Notes: generated by a model not told the origin, from the sequence alone. A stretch of 64,000 nucleotides of DNA from Actinomycetospora callitridis (GCF_028737265.1 NZ_JAQZAK010000007.1:124001-188000); one strand, 5' to 3'; shown: positions 41,128 through 50,492, counted from the first letter of the stretch. Numbers and translations are program-made.

Positions 41128-43920
41128 TCACCGGACCGCGAGGGCCCGGGCGGGGGCGACCGCCTTCCGCGCGTCGTCAGGTGGCGGTTGCGGTGCTCGG
41201 CGTCGACGGATCCACTTGCCGGCTTCGACCACGACGGGGAGCACCAGTGCGAGGCCGATGCAGGTCAGCCATTGGGTGCCGGTCAGTTCCCGGGTCAGGA
41301 GGCTGCGTTGCAGGAAGGCGGTCTCGGTGGCCAGCACGAGGAGCACGACCGGAGCGACCGAGATGGCGACCGCCTGGAGCAGCGGCGGCGTGAGCCCGCT
41401 CGCCAGGTCGCGGCGGTTGGTCAGGGCGTTGAAGACGGTGCCTAGCCCCATCACCACGAAGGTCATGGTCAGGGACGCGCTGGGCCGCTCCGGGCTGGGC
41501 TGGTCGGGGCCCGCGACGAGGGGCGTCAGCACGGCAAGGAAGAGAACCACGGCGTACAGAACCCAGAACCCGACCGCGGTGCGGTTGGTGATCGGCACGT
41601 TCGGGTCCCGAGGTGGGCGGTGCATGACGTCCGGGTCGCCGGGATCCACGGCGATGACCACCACCCCGGCCACGGTGACGAAGAACAACAGGTAGAGCAC
41701 CATCGACGGGGTGAGCGCCACCCCTTGATTGATGTTGAACGCGGTCGCGGTGACGAACAGCAACACCAGGGCGAGGAGTTGGGTCATCTGGTAGCGCACG
41801 TAGGCCACGACCTTGTCGTACACGCGTCGGCCGATCTCGACCGCGTGGACGAGGGTGCCGAAGTTGTCGTCGGTGAGGATCATGCGGGCGGCCTGCTTCG
41901 AGACCTCGCTGCCGCTGCCCATCGCGACCCCGATGTCGGCCTGCTTGAGCGCGGCGGCGTCGTTCACCGCGTCACCGGTCATCGCGACGATCAGTCCCTG
42001 GTGCTGCATCGTGCGGGCCAGACGCAGCTTGTCCTCCGGTGCGACCCGACCGAAGACATGCAGTCGCGGTAGCCGTCGGGTCAGCTCCTCGTCGGACAAC
42101 GCCTGCAGCTCGCGACCGCTGATCGCACCTGGTCCGAGTCCGAGCTGCTCGCCGATGGCCTCGGCGGTGACAGCGTGATCACCGGTGATCATCCGGACGT
42201 CGATGCCGGCCCTCAGAGCGATGCGCACCGCGCTCCTGGCCTCGGCGCGCAGTGGGTCGATGATCCCCGCGAGCCCCACGAAGGCCAGGTCCCGGGTCAG
42301 GATCATCGGGTCGGTCCTCATCGACGCGAGCTCGCTGTCCGCGACGAGCCGGGCGGCGAACGCGAGCACCCGCAGGCCGCTGCTCCCCATCCGTTCGTTG
42401 GCGGCCTCGATGTCCGCCCGGACCTCGTCGATGGACACCTGCGAACCGCTCAGCGGACCGCCGGCGTGGCTGCACCGTGCCAGCACGACGTCCGGGGCGC
42501 CCTTGACCAATTCGATGACGTGGTCGATCCCGTCGGCGGTGAAGTGATGGAAGGTGGCCATGAACTTGTACTCGGAGTCGAAGGGCACCTCGGCGATGCG
42601 CGGGTAGCTCCGACGGGTCTCCTCGGCATCGACGCCGAGCTTGGCGGCGAGCACGACCAGCGCCGCCTCGGTCGGGTCGCCGATGACGTCGCCGTCGTCG
42701 CCGACCGTGGCGTCGGTGTCCAGGGCCAGACCCAGCGCCAGCCGTGTGAAGTCGGGCGTGTCCGCACCGGCGACACCCCTGATCGCTCCGGACTTGCGGT
42801 AGCCCTCGCCGTCGACCGCGAACCAGGTGCCCCCGGCGTAAAGGGTCGAGACCATCATCTCGTTCATCGTCAGGGTGCCGGTCTTGTCGGTGTTGACGGC
42901 GCTGGTCGAGCCCAGGGTCTCCACGTCGGTGAGGTTCTTGACGATCGCCTTCGCCTGGGCGAGCTGCTTCGCACCGGACGACAGCAAGGCCGAGACGAAC
43001 GCCGGCATCCCGGTGGGGATCGCAGAGATCGCCATCGCGGTACCCAGCAGCAACAGCTGGTCCAGGGCCATCCCGCGGAGCGCGCCGACGACCACGATCA
43101 GCGCCACGGCGGTCCACGCGACGAGACCGAGGACCTTGGTCAGCGACCCGAGCTCGATCTGCATCGGTGATCGGGTCCGGGTCACCGAGGTCAACATGGA
43201 GGCGATCTGCCCCATCTGGGTCTGCATCCCGGTCTCGGTCGCGACCACCGTCGCAGTACCCCTGGTCACCGAGGTGTTCTGGAACAGCACATTCGCCCTG
43301 TCGCCGACTGCAATGTCCTCGTCGGGAAGGGTGCCGGCGGCCTTGGCCACGGGCGCGCTCTCCCCGGTGAGCGCGGCCTCCTGGACCTCCAGGGACGACG
43401 ACCGGACGATCCGCCCGTCGACCGGGACGATGTCGCCGGCCTCGAGCGCGACGATGTCGCCGGGGACGAGCTCGGACGCCGGGACCTGGACGACCTCGCC
43501 GTCGCGGAGCGCCCTCGCCCGGGGCACCTGCAACGTCGAGAGTGCGTCGACGCTGGCCCTGGCCTTCAGCTCCTGCCGGGCTCCGAGCACGATATTGACG
43601 ACCACCAGCGAGCCCACGATGGTCGCGGTCGAGAGCTCCCCGATGAGAACGCTCACCGCGACCACCGCGACCAGCATGAGGTTCATCGGGTCGCGGAGCT
43701 GCTGCAGCGAAACCGCCCACACCGACGGCGGCTTCTCGGCAGCGATCTGGTTCGGTCCGTACCGGGACAGACGAGCCGCCGCGTCGGCCTGGGTCAAGCC
43801 GTGCTCGACGTCGCTGCCCATGGCATCGATCACGCGGTCGGGGTCCCGAGCGAACCAACGCTCGAGCGGCACCGCTGCTGCGGATCCGCTCGCCGGGACG
43901 GCCTGCGTCGTGCGGACCAT
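41128..43920 (-). CDS. P-type ATPase, class II-like, with altered M4 motif
   Basis: The product has 930 aa. The cytosolic motifs are intact: EAALTGESAPVAKAAG (A domain), the phosphorylation loop VNTDKTGTLTMNEMM (Asp near 344), LVKGAPDVVLARCS (N domain), MITGDHAVTAEAIGEQLGLG and MTGDAVNDAAALKQADIGVA MG. Ten membrane helices are expected. The M4 motif is IPTGMPAFVS (near 300). In Ca2+/Na+ class II pumps this is PEGLP with a cation-binding Glu, here Thr. Ion specificity is therefore open. ATG at 43920 follows GGGAGGAGCTCG. The next genes upstream (SpoIIAA-like, small membrane protein) point the same way and may be co-expressed. Confidence 0.9.
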   Translation of the reverse strand: MVRTTQAVPASGSAAAVPLERWFARDPDRVIDAMGSDVEHGLTQADAAARLSRYGPNQIAAEKPPSVWAVSLQQLRDPMNLMLVAVVAVSVLIGELSTATIVGSLVVVNIVLGARQELKARASVDALSTLQVPRARALRDGEVVQVPASELVPGDIVALEAGDIVPVDGRIVRSSSLEVQEAALTGESAPVAKAAGTLPDEDIAVGDRANVLFQNTSVTRGTATVVATETGMQTQMGQIASMLTSVTRTRSPMQIELGSLTKVLGLVAWTAVALIVVVGALRGMALDQLLLLGTAMAISAIPTGMPAFVSALLSSGAKQLAQAKAIVKNLTDVETLGSTSAVNTDKTGTLTMNEMMVSTLYAGGTWFAVDGEGYRKSGAIRGVAGADTPDFTRLALGLALDTDATVGDDGDVIGDPTEAALVVLAAKLGVDAEETRRSYPRIAEVPFDSEYKFMATFHHFTADGIDHVIELVKGAPDVVLARCSHAGGPLSGSQVSIDEVRADIEAANERMGSSGLRVLAFAARLVADSELASMRTDPMILTRDLAFVGLAGIIDPLRAEARSAVRIALRAGIDVRMITGDHAVTAEAIGEQLGLGPGAISGRELQALSDEELTRRLPRLHVFGRVAPEDKLRLARTMQHQGLIVAMTGDAVNDAAALKQADIGVAMGSGSEVSKQAARMILTDDNFGTLVHAVEIGRRVYDKVVAYVRYQMTQLLALVLLFVTATAFNINQGVALTPSMVLYLLFFVTVAGVVVIAVDPGDPDVMHRPPRDPNVPITNRTAVGFWVLYAVVLFLAVLTPLVAGPDQPSPERPSASLTMTFVVMGLGTVFNALTNRRDLASGLTPPLLQAVAISVAPVVLLVLATETAFLQRSLLTRELTGTQWLTCIGLALVLPVVVEAGKWIRRRRAPQPPPDDARKAVAPARALAVR

Positions 43921-44031
43921 CGAGCTCCTCCCGTCGCTGCTGTGCCGGTCAGAGCTGCCGGGCCGGGTCCCAGAGACGCCGCGAGGCCGCGGACGTGGGC
44001 CCACCCGACGTCGGTGACGCGCCGGCGAAGG

Positions 44032-44412
44032 TCACGCTTCGTGCTCTCGTCCGCCCGCCACCCACGCCTTGGCCTGCGGAAGCTCGGCGAGCGGGAACGC
44101 GCGTAGCTGTCCCGGCACGAGGGCGGAGAACACGCGGAGCGCCGGCCTGAGCCAGTCCTGATCGCTGACGACCGCGACGCGCTCGTAGGACGACGCGTGG
44201 CGCGCCGCGAACTTCAGCTCCTCGGCCAGCGCGTCACCCTCGTACTCGAGCAGCTCGGAACCGAGGACGTAGAGCAAACGGATCGTTCTCCCGGCGGCGA
44301 TCTCCCGGCGGAGGACGGGCTCGACGGCTTCCTCGAAGTCGTCGTCGTCGAACTTGCCCACCGCCTCGAAACCGATCGCTCCCGGGGGCATGTCCGCTAT
44401 CGGCTTGAGCAT
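44032..44412 (-). CDS. SpoIIAA-like (STAS/SEC14-type) protein
   Basis: The 126-aa product resembles the SpoIIAA-like family (PF11964): FEAVGKFDDDDFEEAVEPVL RREIAAGRTIRLLYVLGSEL is followed by YERVAVVSDQDWLRPALRVF and a closing amphipathic helix ELPQAKAWVAGG. Members are small alpha/beta proteins thought to bind lipids or act in stress signalling. ATG at 44412 has a GAGGAGAG site. It lies 111 bp upstream of the ATPase gene. Confidence 0.8.
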   Translation of the reverse strand: MLKPIADMPPGAIGFEAVGKFDDDDFEEAVEPVLRREIAAGRTIRLLYVLGSELLEYEGDALAEELKFAARHASSYERVAVVSDQDWLRPALRVFSALVPGQLRAFPLAELPQAKAWVAGGREHEA

Positions 44413-44459
44413 CGCTCTCCTCACCCTGCGATCGTCGGCACACCGTGGCCGTATGGAGA

Positions 44460-44738
44460 TCAGCCGACCACCTTGAGACCGGTGCCGATCTCACTGACCA
44501 CTCGGTTGTCGCGGTTGCGGGCCATGATGTGGCCCAGCCCGAGCACGCCCGCGACGGCCCAGGGGACGACGTCGAACGCGGCGAGGGCGCTGACCGTGAT
44601 CAGGTAGCTGAGACTGCCGGTCAGCGGCCAGCCCACCGGGCCGACGTAGGGGATTTCGACATGCCACTCCCAGCCGGCAGGCTCATCCCGTTCGTCAGTC
44701 GAGGCCAGCGAGACGGGTGGATCGTCGTCGGGCGTCAT
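44460..44738 (-). CDS. Small membrane protein, paralogue of the 61.1-kb gene
   Basis: The 92-aa product has WEWHVEIPYVGPVGWPLTGS then LSYLITVSALAAFDVVPWAV, followed by a short GLGHIMARNRDNRVVSEIG. Two membrane segments are predicted. The protein at 61052-61294 shares almost all of this core. The N-terminal 25 residues differ and are polar. No family name is known to me. It is co-directional with the SpoIIAA-like gene. ATG at 44738 follows GTGGGAGCG. Confidence 0.75.
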   Translation of the reverse strand: MTPDDDPPVSLASTDERDEPAGWEWHVEIPYVGPVGWPLTGSLSYLITVSALAAFDVVPWAVAGVLGLGHIMARNRDNRVVSEIGTGLKVVG

Positions 44739-44860
44739 CGGTCGCTCCCACGTGCTCGGGTCTCGATGCGCACACCCTGCGCCGACCGCACCGGACCGGC
44801 CTCATCCGCAATGGGTGATCTCGGAGCGCCTCACGTGAACGGGTCGATCCGGGCCCGGGC

Positions 44861-44992
44861 GTGCTCGGCGTGCCGGTGGGGCCGACCACGGTGGTCGCGA
44901 AGGCGTGGGAACACATCGCCGCGATCGGGCGCCGCACCTTCTCTGCTTCACGGACCGTGGTGGTGGCGGGCACACGGCGGGAGGGACCCTGA
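44861..44992 (+). pseudogene. Glucose-dehydrogenase-like (zinc MDR) remnant
   Basis: One frame reads VGPTTVVAKAWEHIAAIGRR followed by TFSASRTVVVAGTRREGP and a TGA. The first part is the substrate-domain-to-Rossmann junction of glucose 1-dehydrogenase-type medium-chain dehydrogenases (EPxxVxAKAWEHIxxIGRR...RVLVTGAGPIG). The Gly-rich nucleotide motif is cut off. Neither end of the gene is present. Confidence 0.55.
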
Positions 44993-45042
44993 ACCCGGAC
45001 GTCCGGCCTGACCAGCACGGACAACGAACGCAGGAGGCCGGT

Positions 45043-46335
45043 ATGGACGTCTCGGCGGTGACCGTGATCGCCGCGGCGATCTTCGTGTGGGGGATCGTCT
45101 CGGCCCGGCTCGAACGGGCGGACCTCACCGCGCCGATCGTCTTCGTGGCGGTCGGCGTGGCTCTCGCCGCGCTGGGGACGATCGATACGCCCTCGGCGCC
45201 GGAGAGTCTCAAGCCGCTGGTCGAGGTGACCCTCGTGTGGGTCCTCTTCTCCGACGCGGCCCGCATCCGTGTCTCCGAGCTCCGTCACGACCTCGGCCGA
45301 TTCGTCCGGCTGCTCGGCTTCGGTCTCCCCCTCACGATCCTGCTGGGGTGGGCCCTGGCGGTCTGGCTCCTCCCGGGCCTCGACCTCTGGCTCGCACTCC
45401 TCGTCGCCGCGGCACTCGCACCCACCGATGCGGCGCTGGGCGTCCCGGTGGTGACGAACAGGGCGGTCCCGTCCCGCATCCGTCGGCTGATCACCGTGGA
45501 GAGCGGTCTCAACGACGGGATCGCCACGCCCGTCGTCGTGCTGGCGATCGCCGGGGCGGCCTCGGTCGAGGGACTGGGCGACGTCGGCCCGGGACAGGCG
45601 CTGCTCGAGCTGGCGATCGGGGTGGTCGTCGGGGTCGCGGTGGGCGCCGGGGGAGGTGGCCTGCTGCGGTGGGCGCGTCGCGAGGGGTGGGCCGCCGAGG
45701 GGTTCGTCGGCATCGCGGTCCTCGCCCTCGCTCTCGGCGCCTACTCCGGCGCACTCCTCGTGCACGGGAACGGCTTCGTCGCCGCGTTCTGCGGCGGGCT
45801 GGCGTTCGCGGCCGCGGCGGGTCCGCGAGGGCCCGCGGAGGTCGGCTTCCTGGAGCAGGCGAGTGGCCTGGTCTCCCTGCTCGTGTGGCTGGCGTTCGGG
45901 GCCGTGGCCGTACCGATCATGCTCGAGAGCATCGACCTGGCCGTGGTGCTCTACGCCGTGCTGAGCCTGACCGTGGTCCGCATGCTCCCGGTCGCGCTCG
46001 TCATGATCGGTGCCGGGGTCGACCGGGCCACGGTGCTGTTCGTGGGCTGGTTCGGCCCGCGCGGTCTCGCCTCGCTCGTGTTCGCCCTGCTCGCGCTGGA
46101 GGAACTCGGTCCGGGCGCCGACCATGCCGTGGCCGCCATCGCGGTGACCGTGCTGCTGAGCGTCGTCGCGCACGGCGCCAGCGCCGCTCCCCTCGCCGCT
46201 CGGTACAGCGCGTCCGTTGCCCGCGAGGCCGAGCCCGGTGTGCCCGACGCGCCCGATGTACCCGTTCGCGGGTTACCCGGCCGGCGAAGCCCGGAGCCGC
46301 CGTCCGACGACGGCTCCGGGACTGCCGATCGGTGA
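45043..46335 (+). CDS. Na+/H+ (CPA1-type) antiporter
   Basis: The 430-aa product has 11-13 membrane helices. The transport core contains the paired acidic motif AALAPTDAALGVPVVTN (about 124-140), VESGLNDGIATPVVVLAIAG (the family ESxxND motif) and GWFGPRGLASLVFALLALEE (the C-terminal arginine motif). It exchanges Na+ or K+ for H+ in pH or salt stress. The C-terminal ~45 residues are polar and disordered. ATG at 45043 has a CAGGAGG site. It is divergent from the small membrane protein gene. Confidence 0.9.
   Translation: MDVSAVTVIAAAIFVWGIVSARLERADLTAPIVFVAVGVALAALGTIDTPSAPESLKPLVEVTLVWVLFSDAARIRVSELRHDLGRFVRLLGFGLPLTILLGWALAVWLLPGLDLWLALLVAAALAPTDAALGVPVVTNRAVPSRIRRLITVESGLNDGIATPVVVLAIAGAASVEGLGDVGPGQALLELAIGVVVGVAVGAGGGGLLRWARREGWAAEGFVGIAVLALALGAYSGALLVHGNGFVAAFCGGLAFAAAAGPRGPAEVGFLEQASGLVSLLVWLAFGAVAVPIMLESIDLAVVLYAVLSLTVVRMLPVALVMIGAGVDRATVLFVGWFGPRGLASLVFALLALEELGPGADHAVAAIAVTVLLSVVAHGASAAPLAARYSASVAREAEPGVPDAPDVPVRGLPGRRSPEPPSDDGSGTADR
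46291..46319 (+). terminator. Strong hairpin at the 3' end of the antiporter gene
   Basis: CCGGAGCCG and CGGCTCCGG are 9-bp perfect arms around an 11-nt loop that can pair further (CGTC/GACG). The hairpin ends 14 bp before the stop codon's end and has no T tract. Intrinsic terminators in GC-rich actinobacteria often lack the T tail, but a coding coincidence is possible. Confidence 0.35.
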
Positions 46336-46394
46336 GCCTCGCCCGCCCGTGACTCACCTCGCGATCGACAACCGCACCGAGGGCCCCGAGGATC

Positions 46395-46552
46395 GGGCGG
46401 GGTGGGCTCGAGGGTGACCCGCAGGATGCTACGACAACCGAAGCGTCTCGCGGCGGGGTCGACCTGCTGCCGGCCGACGCCCCGGGGCGACCGAGGAGGC
46501 CGGGACGCCCGACTCAGGGCCGGGTGGGGCCGAGAGTCACCAGCCGGATGCT
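46395..46552. repeat. Pair of imperfect 36-bp direct repeats
   Basis: Copies at 46395-46430 and 46517-46552 match at 29 of 36 positions, both ending GGATGCT. The second abuts the asnB stop codon. They occupy the 217-bp convergent gap between antiporter and asnB. Purpose unknown. Confidence 0.5.
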
Positions 46553-48109
46553 TTATGCCGTGGCGAAGGCTCCGAGGGTGGCGTTGGGGCGGACGCCGGA
46601 GAACGAGCGGTGCCAGGTGCGGTAGTAGGCGATCTCCTCGTCGCTGCGCAGCTCCCAGCCGTGCTCGACCGTCGGTGCCGCCGCGTCCTGCGCGTCCTCC
46701 TTGGCCTTCTCCTTCTCCACGAGCTTGGCCAGCACATCACCGGCGCCGGAGCCGTCGCCGAACTGCTCCTTGCCGCGCCAGATGATGTCGTAGGGCACCA
46801 TCCCGTCGAACGCCTCGCGCAGCAGCTGCTTCTCGGTCCGCTCGTGGATCTTCAGTTTCCACTCCGCGGGCAGCGCGAGCATCTCGCGCATCACCGTGGC
46901 GTCGAGGAACGGCACCCGCGCCTCGAGCCCGTAGTTCATCGTCGCCCGGTCACAGCGCTGCAGGTTGAGCTCGTGCAGGCTCTCGATGGAGCGCACCAGC
47001 TCGGCCTGCAGGGTGTCCGGGGTCGAGAACTCCTCGCTGTGCACGTACTCGTAACCGGCGAACAGCTCGTCGGCGCCCTCGCCGGTGAGCACCACCTTGA
47101 CGTGCTTGACCGCTTCGCGGGCCAGCAGCAGGTTCGGCACCGCCGAGCGCACCAGCGCCGGGTCGAAGTGCTCGATGACCGTGACCGCCTCGTCGAGGGC
47201 CTCCTCGAGGTCCTCGGGGGTCGGGACGATCTCGTGGTGCTCGGTGCCCAGGTACTCGGCGACCGCGCGGGCGGCCAGCAGATCCGCCGAGCCCTCGGTG
47301 CCGACCGCGAAGGTCGGCAGCCGCTCGCCCTTCTCGGCCGCGACCTTGGCCGCGATCGCCGCGACGATCGCCGAATCGAGCCCGCCGGAGAGGAACACCC
47401 CGACCGGGACGTCGCTCATCATGTGGCGGCGGATCGAGTCCGAGAGCACGTCGCGGATGTGGCCGAGGTCCTGCTCGGTCCACTGCTTGTCCGGGGCCAG
47501 CCGGGCCGGGCGGACCTCGACCGGCACCGCGTCGGCGAAGCGGACCATCGCGCCCTCGGCGACGTCGTGCCCGGCGATGCCCGGGGTCCACACGTGTCCG
47601 GGCGGGAACGCCTCCACGTAGGGCTGGTCCTCGGGGTCGAACGCGCGCAGCTCACTGGCGAAGATCGTGGTCCCGCCCAGCCGCGCCCAGTACAGCGGCT
47701 TGATCCCGATCGGGTCGCGCGCCACCGCGCCGCGCCCGTCGGTGTGGGCCATCGCCAACGCGAACATCCCCCGCACCTCGTGCAGCGCCGCCGAACCGTC
47801 GCGCAGCACCAGCCGGAACGCCGACTCGGTATCGGAGTCGGTGGCGAACCGGACCTCCGAGAGCACGTCCCGGATGTCCTCGTGGTTGTAGATCTCGCCG
47901 TTGCCGACCACGTAGGCCGAGTCCGTGTCATCGGCGATCGGCTGCTTCCCGCCCGCCACATCCATGATCGACAGACGCTGGTGGCCCAGCCACGCGTTCT
48001 CCAACTGGATCCGGCCGGTGTCGTCAGGCCCTCGGTGGTGGATTCGAGCGAGCATCCGCTCGCACTTCTCCGGGTCGATGGTTCCGTACGCCACGACAAT
48101 TCCGCACAC
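46553..48109 (-). CDS. asnB: Glutamine-hydrolysing asparagine synthetase
   Basis: The product has 518 aa. Met-Cys-Gly-Ile at the start gives the processed Cys2 nucleophile of the class II glutaminase domain (about 1-200; RIHHRGPDDTG, LGHQRLSIMD, GNGEIYN). The synthetase domain has the ATP pyrophosphatase loop VFLSGGLDSAIVAAIAA (about 242-258) and VVLTGEGADELFAGYEY. It makes asparagine from aspartate, glutamine and ATP. The protein could also be an AsnB-like amidotransferase modifying peptidoglycan or a metabolite, as in several actinobacteria, but all core motifs are standard. It is a single gene with convergent and same-strand neighbours. Confidence 0.93.
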   Translation of the reverse strand: MCGIVVAYGTIDPEKCERMLARIHHRGPDDTGRIQLENAWLGHQRLSIMDVAGGKQPIADDTDSAYVVGNGEIYNHEDIRDVLSEVRFATDSDTESAFRLVLRDGSAALHEVRGMFALAMAHTDGRGAVARDPIGIKPLYWARLGGTTIFASELRAFDPEDQPYVEAFPPGHVWTPGIAGHDVAEGAMVRFADAVPVEVRPARLAPDKQWTEQDLGHIRDVLSDSIRRHMMSDVPVGVFLSGGLDSAIVAAIAAKVAAEKGERLPTFAVGTEGSADLLAARAVAEYLGTEHHEIVPTPEDLEEALDEAVTVIEHFDPALVRSAVPNLLLAREAVKHVKVVLTGEGADELFAGYEYVHSEEFSTPDTLQAELVRSIESLHELNLQRCDRATMNYGLEARVPFLDATVMREMLALPAEWKLKIHERTEKQLLREAFDGMVPYDIIWRGKEQFGDGSGAGDVLAKLVEKEKAKEDAQDAAAPTVEHGWELRSDEEIAYYRTWHRSFSGVRPNATLGAFATA

Positions 48110-48279
48110 GGGGCGGGTTCACATCCTTGATCGGGATTTCTGATCGCGGTCGGGACACGCCGTCCATCGAGCCTCGCGATCGATCAGCTATCCGATGAGC
48201 TGAGATTCAATGGTCCCACGAATCGTGACGTGGTGACTGGGGGTTCGGTCACACGCCCCGGGGTGCCGATCATCCGGCG

Positions 48280-48807
48280 TCAGTGGAGCTGGGCCTTGAG
48301 CACGATGATCCCGACGCCGAGCACGACCGACACCGCCACCGAGCCCACACGGAACAGGGGCGATCGGTGTGATCCCCGGGCTTCGACCACGCTGCAGGCC
48401 ACCAACGTCAGGACTCCCAACCACAGGGCGACGTCGATGGCGGTCGGCACGGCGAGTCCGAGTACGTCGGCGATCAGGAGGAAGCCGCCGGCGAGGACAC
48501 CGGGCGCGGCGGCCATCGAGCAGGCGCTCAGCTCGTGGCGGACCTCGGCGGCCGGCAGCGCACGGACCGAGGCCAGGGCCATCGAGAAGAGGCCCGCGTA
48601 AGCCTCACCGAAGAAGATCACGAGTCCGGTCCCGACGACGGTCAGGACCGCCTTCGACAGGGTCGTCTCGTGGTCGCCGAGGTAGGCCAGGACCGACATG
48701 GCGAAGATCGACCCGGTCAGGGTCGCGCGGAGCTTGGCCCGGGCGTGGGGGCCGAGATCGCCGTGGCCCCCCGTCGCGGTGCCCGATCCGTCCGGGGCGA
48801 CTGCCAT
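48280..48807 (-). CDS. Small polytopic membrane protein (hypothetical)
   Basis: The 175-aa product has four predicted membrane helices (IFAMSVLAYLGDHETTL; AVLTVVGTGLVIFFGEAYAG; APGVLAGGFLLIADVLGLAV; FRVGSVAVSVVLGVGIIVLK). A conserved-looking Asp/His/Glu pair lies at the ends of helix 1 and helix 2 (YLGDHETTLSKA, FFGEAYAG). ATG at 48807 follows a GGGAGGAG site. No family recognised; an ion-handling role would fit the region but is inference. Confidence 0.65.
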   Translation of the reverse strand: MAVAPDGSGTATGGHGDLGPHARAKLRATLTGSIFAMSVLAYLGDHETTLSKAVLTVVGTGLVIFFGEAYAGLFSMALASVRALPAAEVRHELSACSMAAAPGVLAGGFLLIADVLGLAVPTAIDVALWLGVLTLVACSVVEARGSHRSPLFRVGSVAVSVVLGVGIIVLKAQLH

Positions 48808-48983
48808 CGGTGCTCCTCCCACCTTCGTCCCGCTCGCGTGCCCGGTCCGTCAGGTGAAGGCCTGCCGAGTGGCCGTGGACGTCGCGGTGGGCGTGACCTC
48901 GATCAGCCTGCGTCGGACGGGGCCGCCCGACCTCACCCGCGATGTATGAGGCGCAGGAGTCGTGGAGCGCCGACAGCCTGCCG

Positions 48984-50492
48984 CTACGCGACGCCGCGCG
49001 TCCTGTCGGACGGATACCCGGCCGCTCGACGGAACAGCTCGACGGACGCCGCGCCGGGTCTCGGAAGTGGTGCTCTGGCCGCTGCTCCGCGGGACTCCCG
49101 CGGAACCCGGACGCGGAGGGCGCCGGCCATCGACCGGAAACGCAAGGGCGGTGCGAGCCGCAGCGCCTCCCCGTCCACCCCCACCGCGATGAGCTCGTCC
49201 CCGGAGTCGACCACGAGCTCCTCCGTGCTCCATTGCCGGAATCCTCGGTGACGGCTGAGGTCGCCGCGCGCCTCGGCCGCGAGCAGGGCGGACACGTCGG
49301 CGGTGCTGTCGAGGGTGAGCGTGACGACCCCGAGCACCCCCTCGTCGAGGCGCGCCCTCGTGCCGAAGCCGCTGAACCGTTCGACGCGGTAGACGTTGTT
49401 CGAGACCAGGAGCAGATCGGTGTCGATCTCCCGGTCCGGCTCCTCGGGGTCGAGACGCAGGCCGAGGCCGCGGGCGTCCGGTCCGAGCAGATCCGGCAGC
49501 ATCTGCGCCGCTGTGCGGATCTTCGCGTTCCGGTACGAGTCAGCCTGGACGACCGTCGCGTAGATCCCCAGCGAGGCGTTGTTGACGAAGACCCGATCGT
49601 TCACGCAGGCGAGGTCGACACGCCCTTCGGCAGCGTCGCCGAAGGCGTCGAGGGCGCCGACCACGTCATCGCGGTCGAGCCCGAGGTCCAGCGCGAAGTG
49701 GTTCCGGGTCCCGGCGGGAACACAGACCATCGCCACCCCGTGCCTCTGGGCCACCTCGGCGATCAGGGCCTGCGAGCCGTCGCCGCCGGCCATACCGAGC
49801 ACGTCGGCCCCCTGGGCGACAGCTCGCTCGGCCAGCGCTCGCAGGTCGTCGCCCGGTTGCAGCATGATCGGGGTGATGCCTCGGGCGTGGGCTTCGTTCT
49901 CGAGGTCGAACCGGACGACCCGACCGCCCCCGGAGCGGGGGTTCATCAGCAGCACCCCGCGCGCGGCCGGTCCGACCGGCCCGGTCGCGAAGGAGGGCGC
50001 CTGCTCGACGTCGTGCAGCGCCACTCGGGCTGCGGCCAGCGAAGCCACCACCAGCACGATCACTCCGAGGACCCGCCACAGGGCGTGGAGGTCGAACAGG
50101 AGTACCCCGCTGATCAGTGCAACGGCGGCGATCGCGCCGGCGACGTACCGCCGGACCCCGCGATGGACCACCGCGTCCCACCCGGCCAGGGTCGCGAGGA
50201 CGACCGCCGCCAGGACGAGCGGGAGCCTCACCGGTTCACGGACGAGACCGGCCACCGCGATCGCCGCGGCCCCCAGCGCGGCCGCCAACGACGCCCCGGC
50301 GGCACACCGCGTCCGCAGGGGGACCTCATCCGATCCCGCGGTCTGGGGCTCCCCCGTACCGCCCATCCGCGGTCGTCCTCTCGCGTCGTCCGGCCTCGGC
50401 ACGTGAACCGGGAGCCTCGTGACCTCCCGGTCCCGGTCAGGATCGCGAGAACCGAACGGCGTGGGCTCGCCCGCAGGAGGTGAGGCGGACAT
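48984..50492 (-). CDS. Diacylglycerol/sphingosine-kinase-type lipid kinase with N-terminal TM domain
   Basis: The product has 502 aa. The N-terminal region (about 60-160) has four hydrophobic helices. The C-terminal kinase domain shows VLLMNPRSGGGRVVRFDLEN, VLGMAGGDGSQALIAEVAQR (the GGDG ATP motif) and VCVPAGTRNHFALDLGLDRD, then VDLACVNDRVFVNNASLGIY. This is the DAGK/YegS/LCB5 family and phosphorylates a membrane lipid. A membrane-domain fusion of this size is less common than the free kinase. It is divergent from the DUF7144 gene at 50.6 kb. Confidence 0.88.
   Translation of the reverse strand: MSASPPAGEPTPFGSRDPDRDREVTRLPVHVPRPDDARGRPRMGGTGEPQTAGSDEVPLRTRCAAGASLAAALGAAAIAVAGLVREPVRLPLVLAAVVLATLAGWDAVVHRGVRRYVAGAIAAVALISGVLLFDLHALWRVLGVIVLVVASLAAARVALHDVEQAPSFATGPVGPAARGVLLMNPRSGGGRVVRFDLENEAHARGITPIMLQPGDDLRALAERAVAQGADVLGMAGGDGSQALIAEVAQRHGVAMVCVPAGTRNHFALDLGLDRDDVVGALDAFGDAAEGRVDLACVNDRVFVNNASLGIYATVVQADSYRNAKIRTAAQMLPDLLGPDARGLGLRLDPEEPDREIDTDLLLVSNNVYRVERFSGFGTRARLDEGVLGVVTLTLDSTADVSALLAAEARGDLSRHRGFRQWSTEELVVDSGDELIAVGVDGEALRLAPPLRFRSMAGALRVRVPRESRGAAARAPLPRPGAASVELFRRAAGYPSDRTRGVA

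Noticed and set aside
39482..41131. Long minus-strand open frame of 549 codons opposite the permease gene
   Set aside because: It is a mirror shadow of the AI-2E-family gene: composition is Arg/Asp/Gln-rich without hydrophobic core, and the permease on the plus strand has strong family motifs. Only the 5' end of the shadow overlaps the DUF7144 remnant, which is listed separately.
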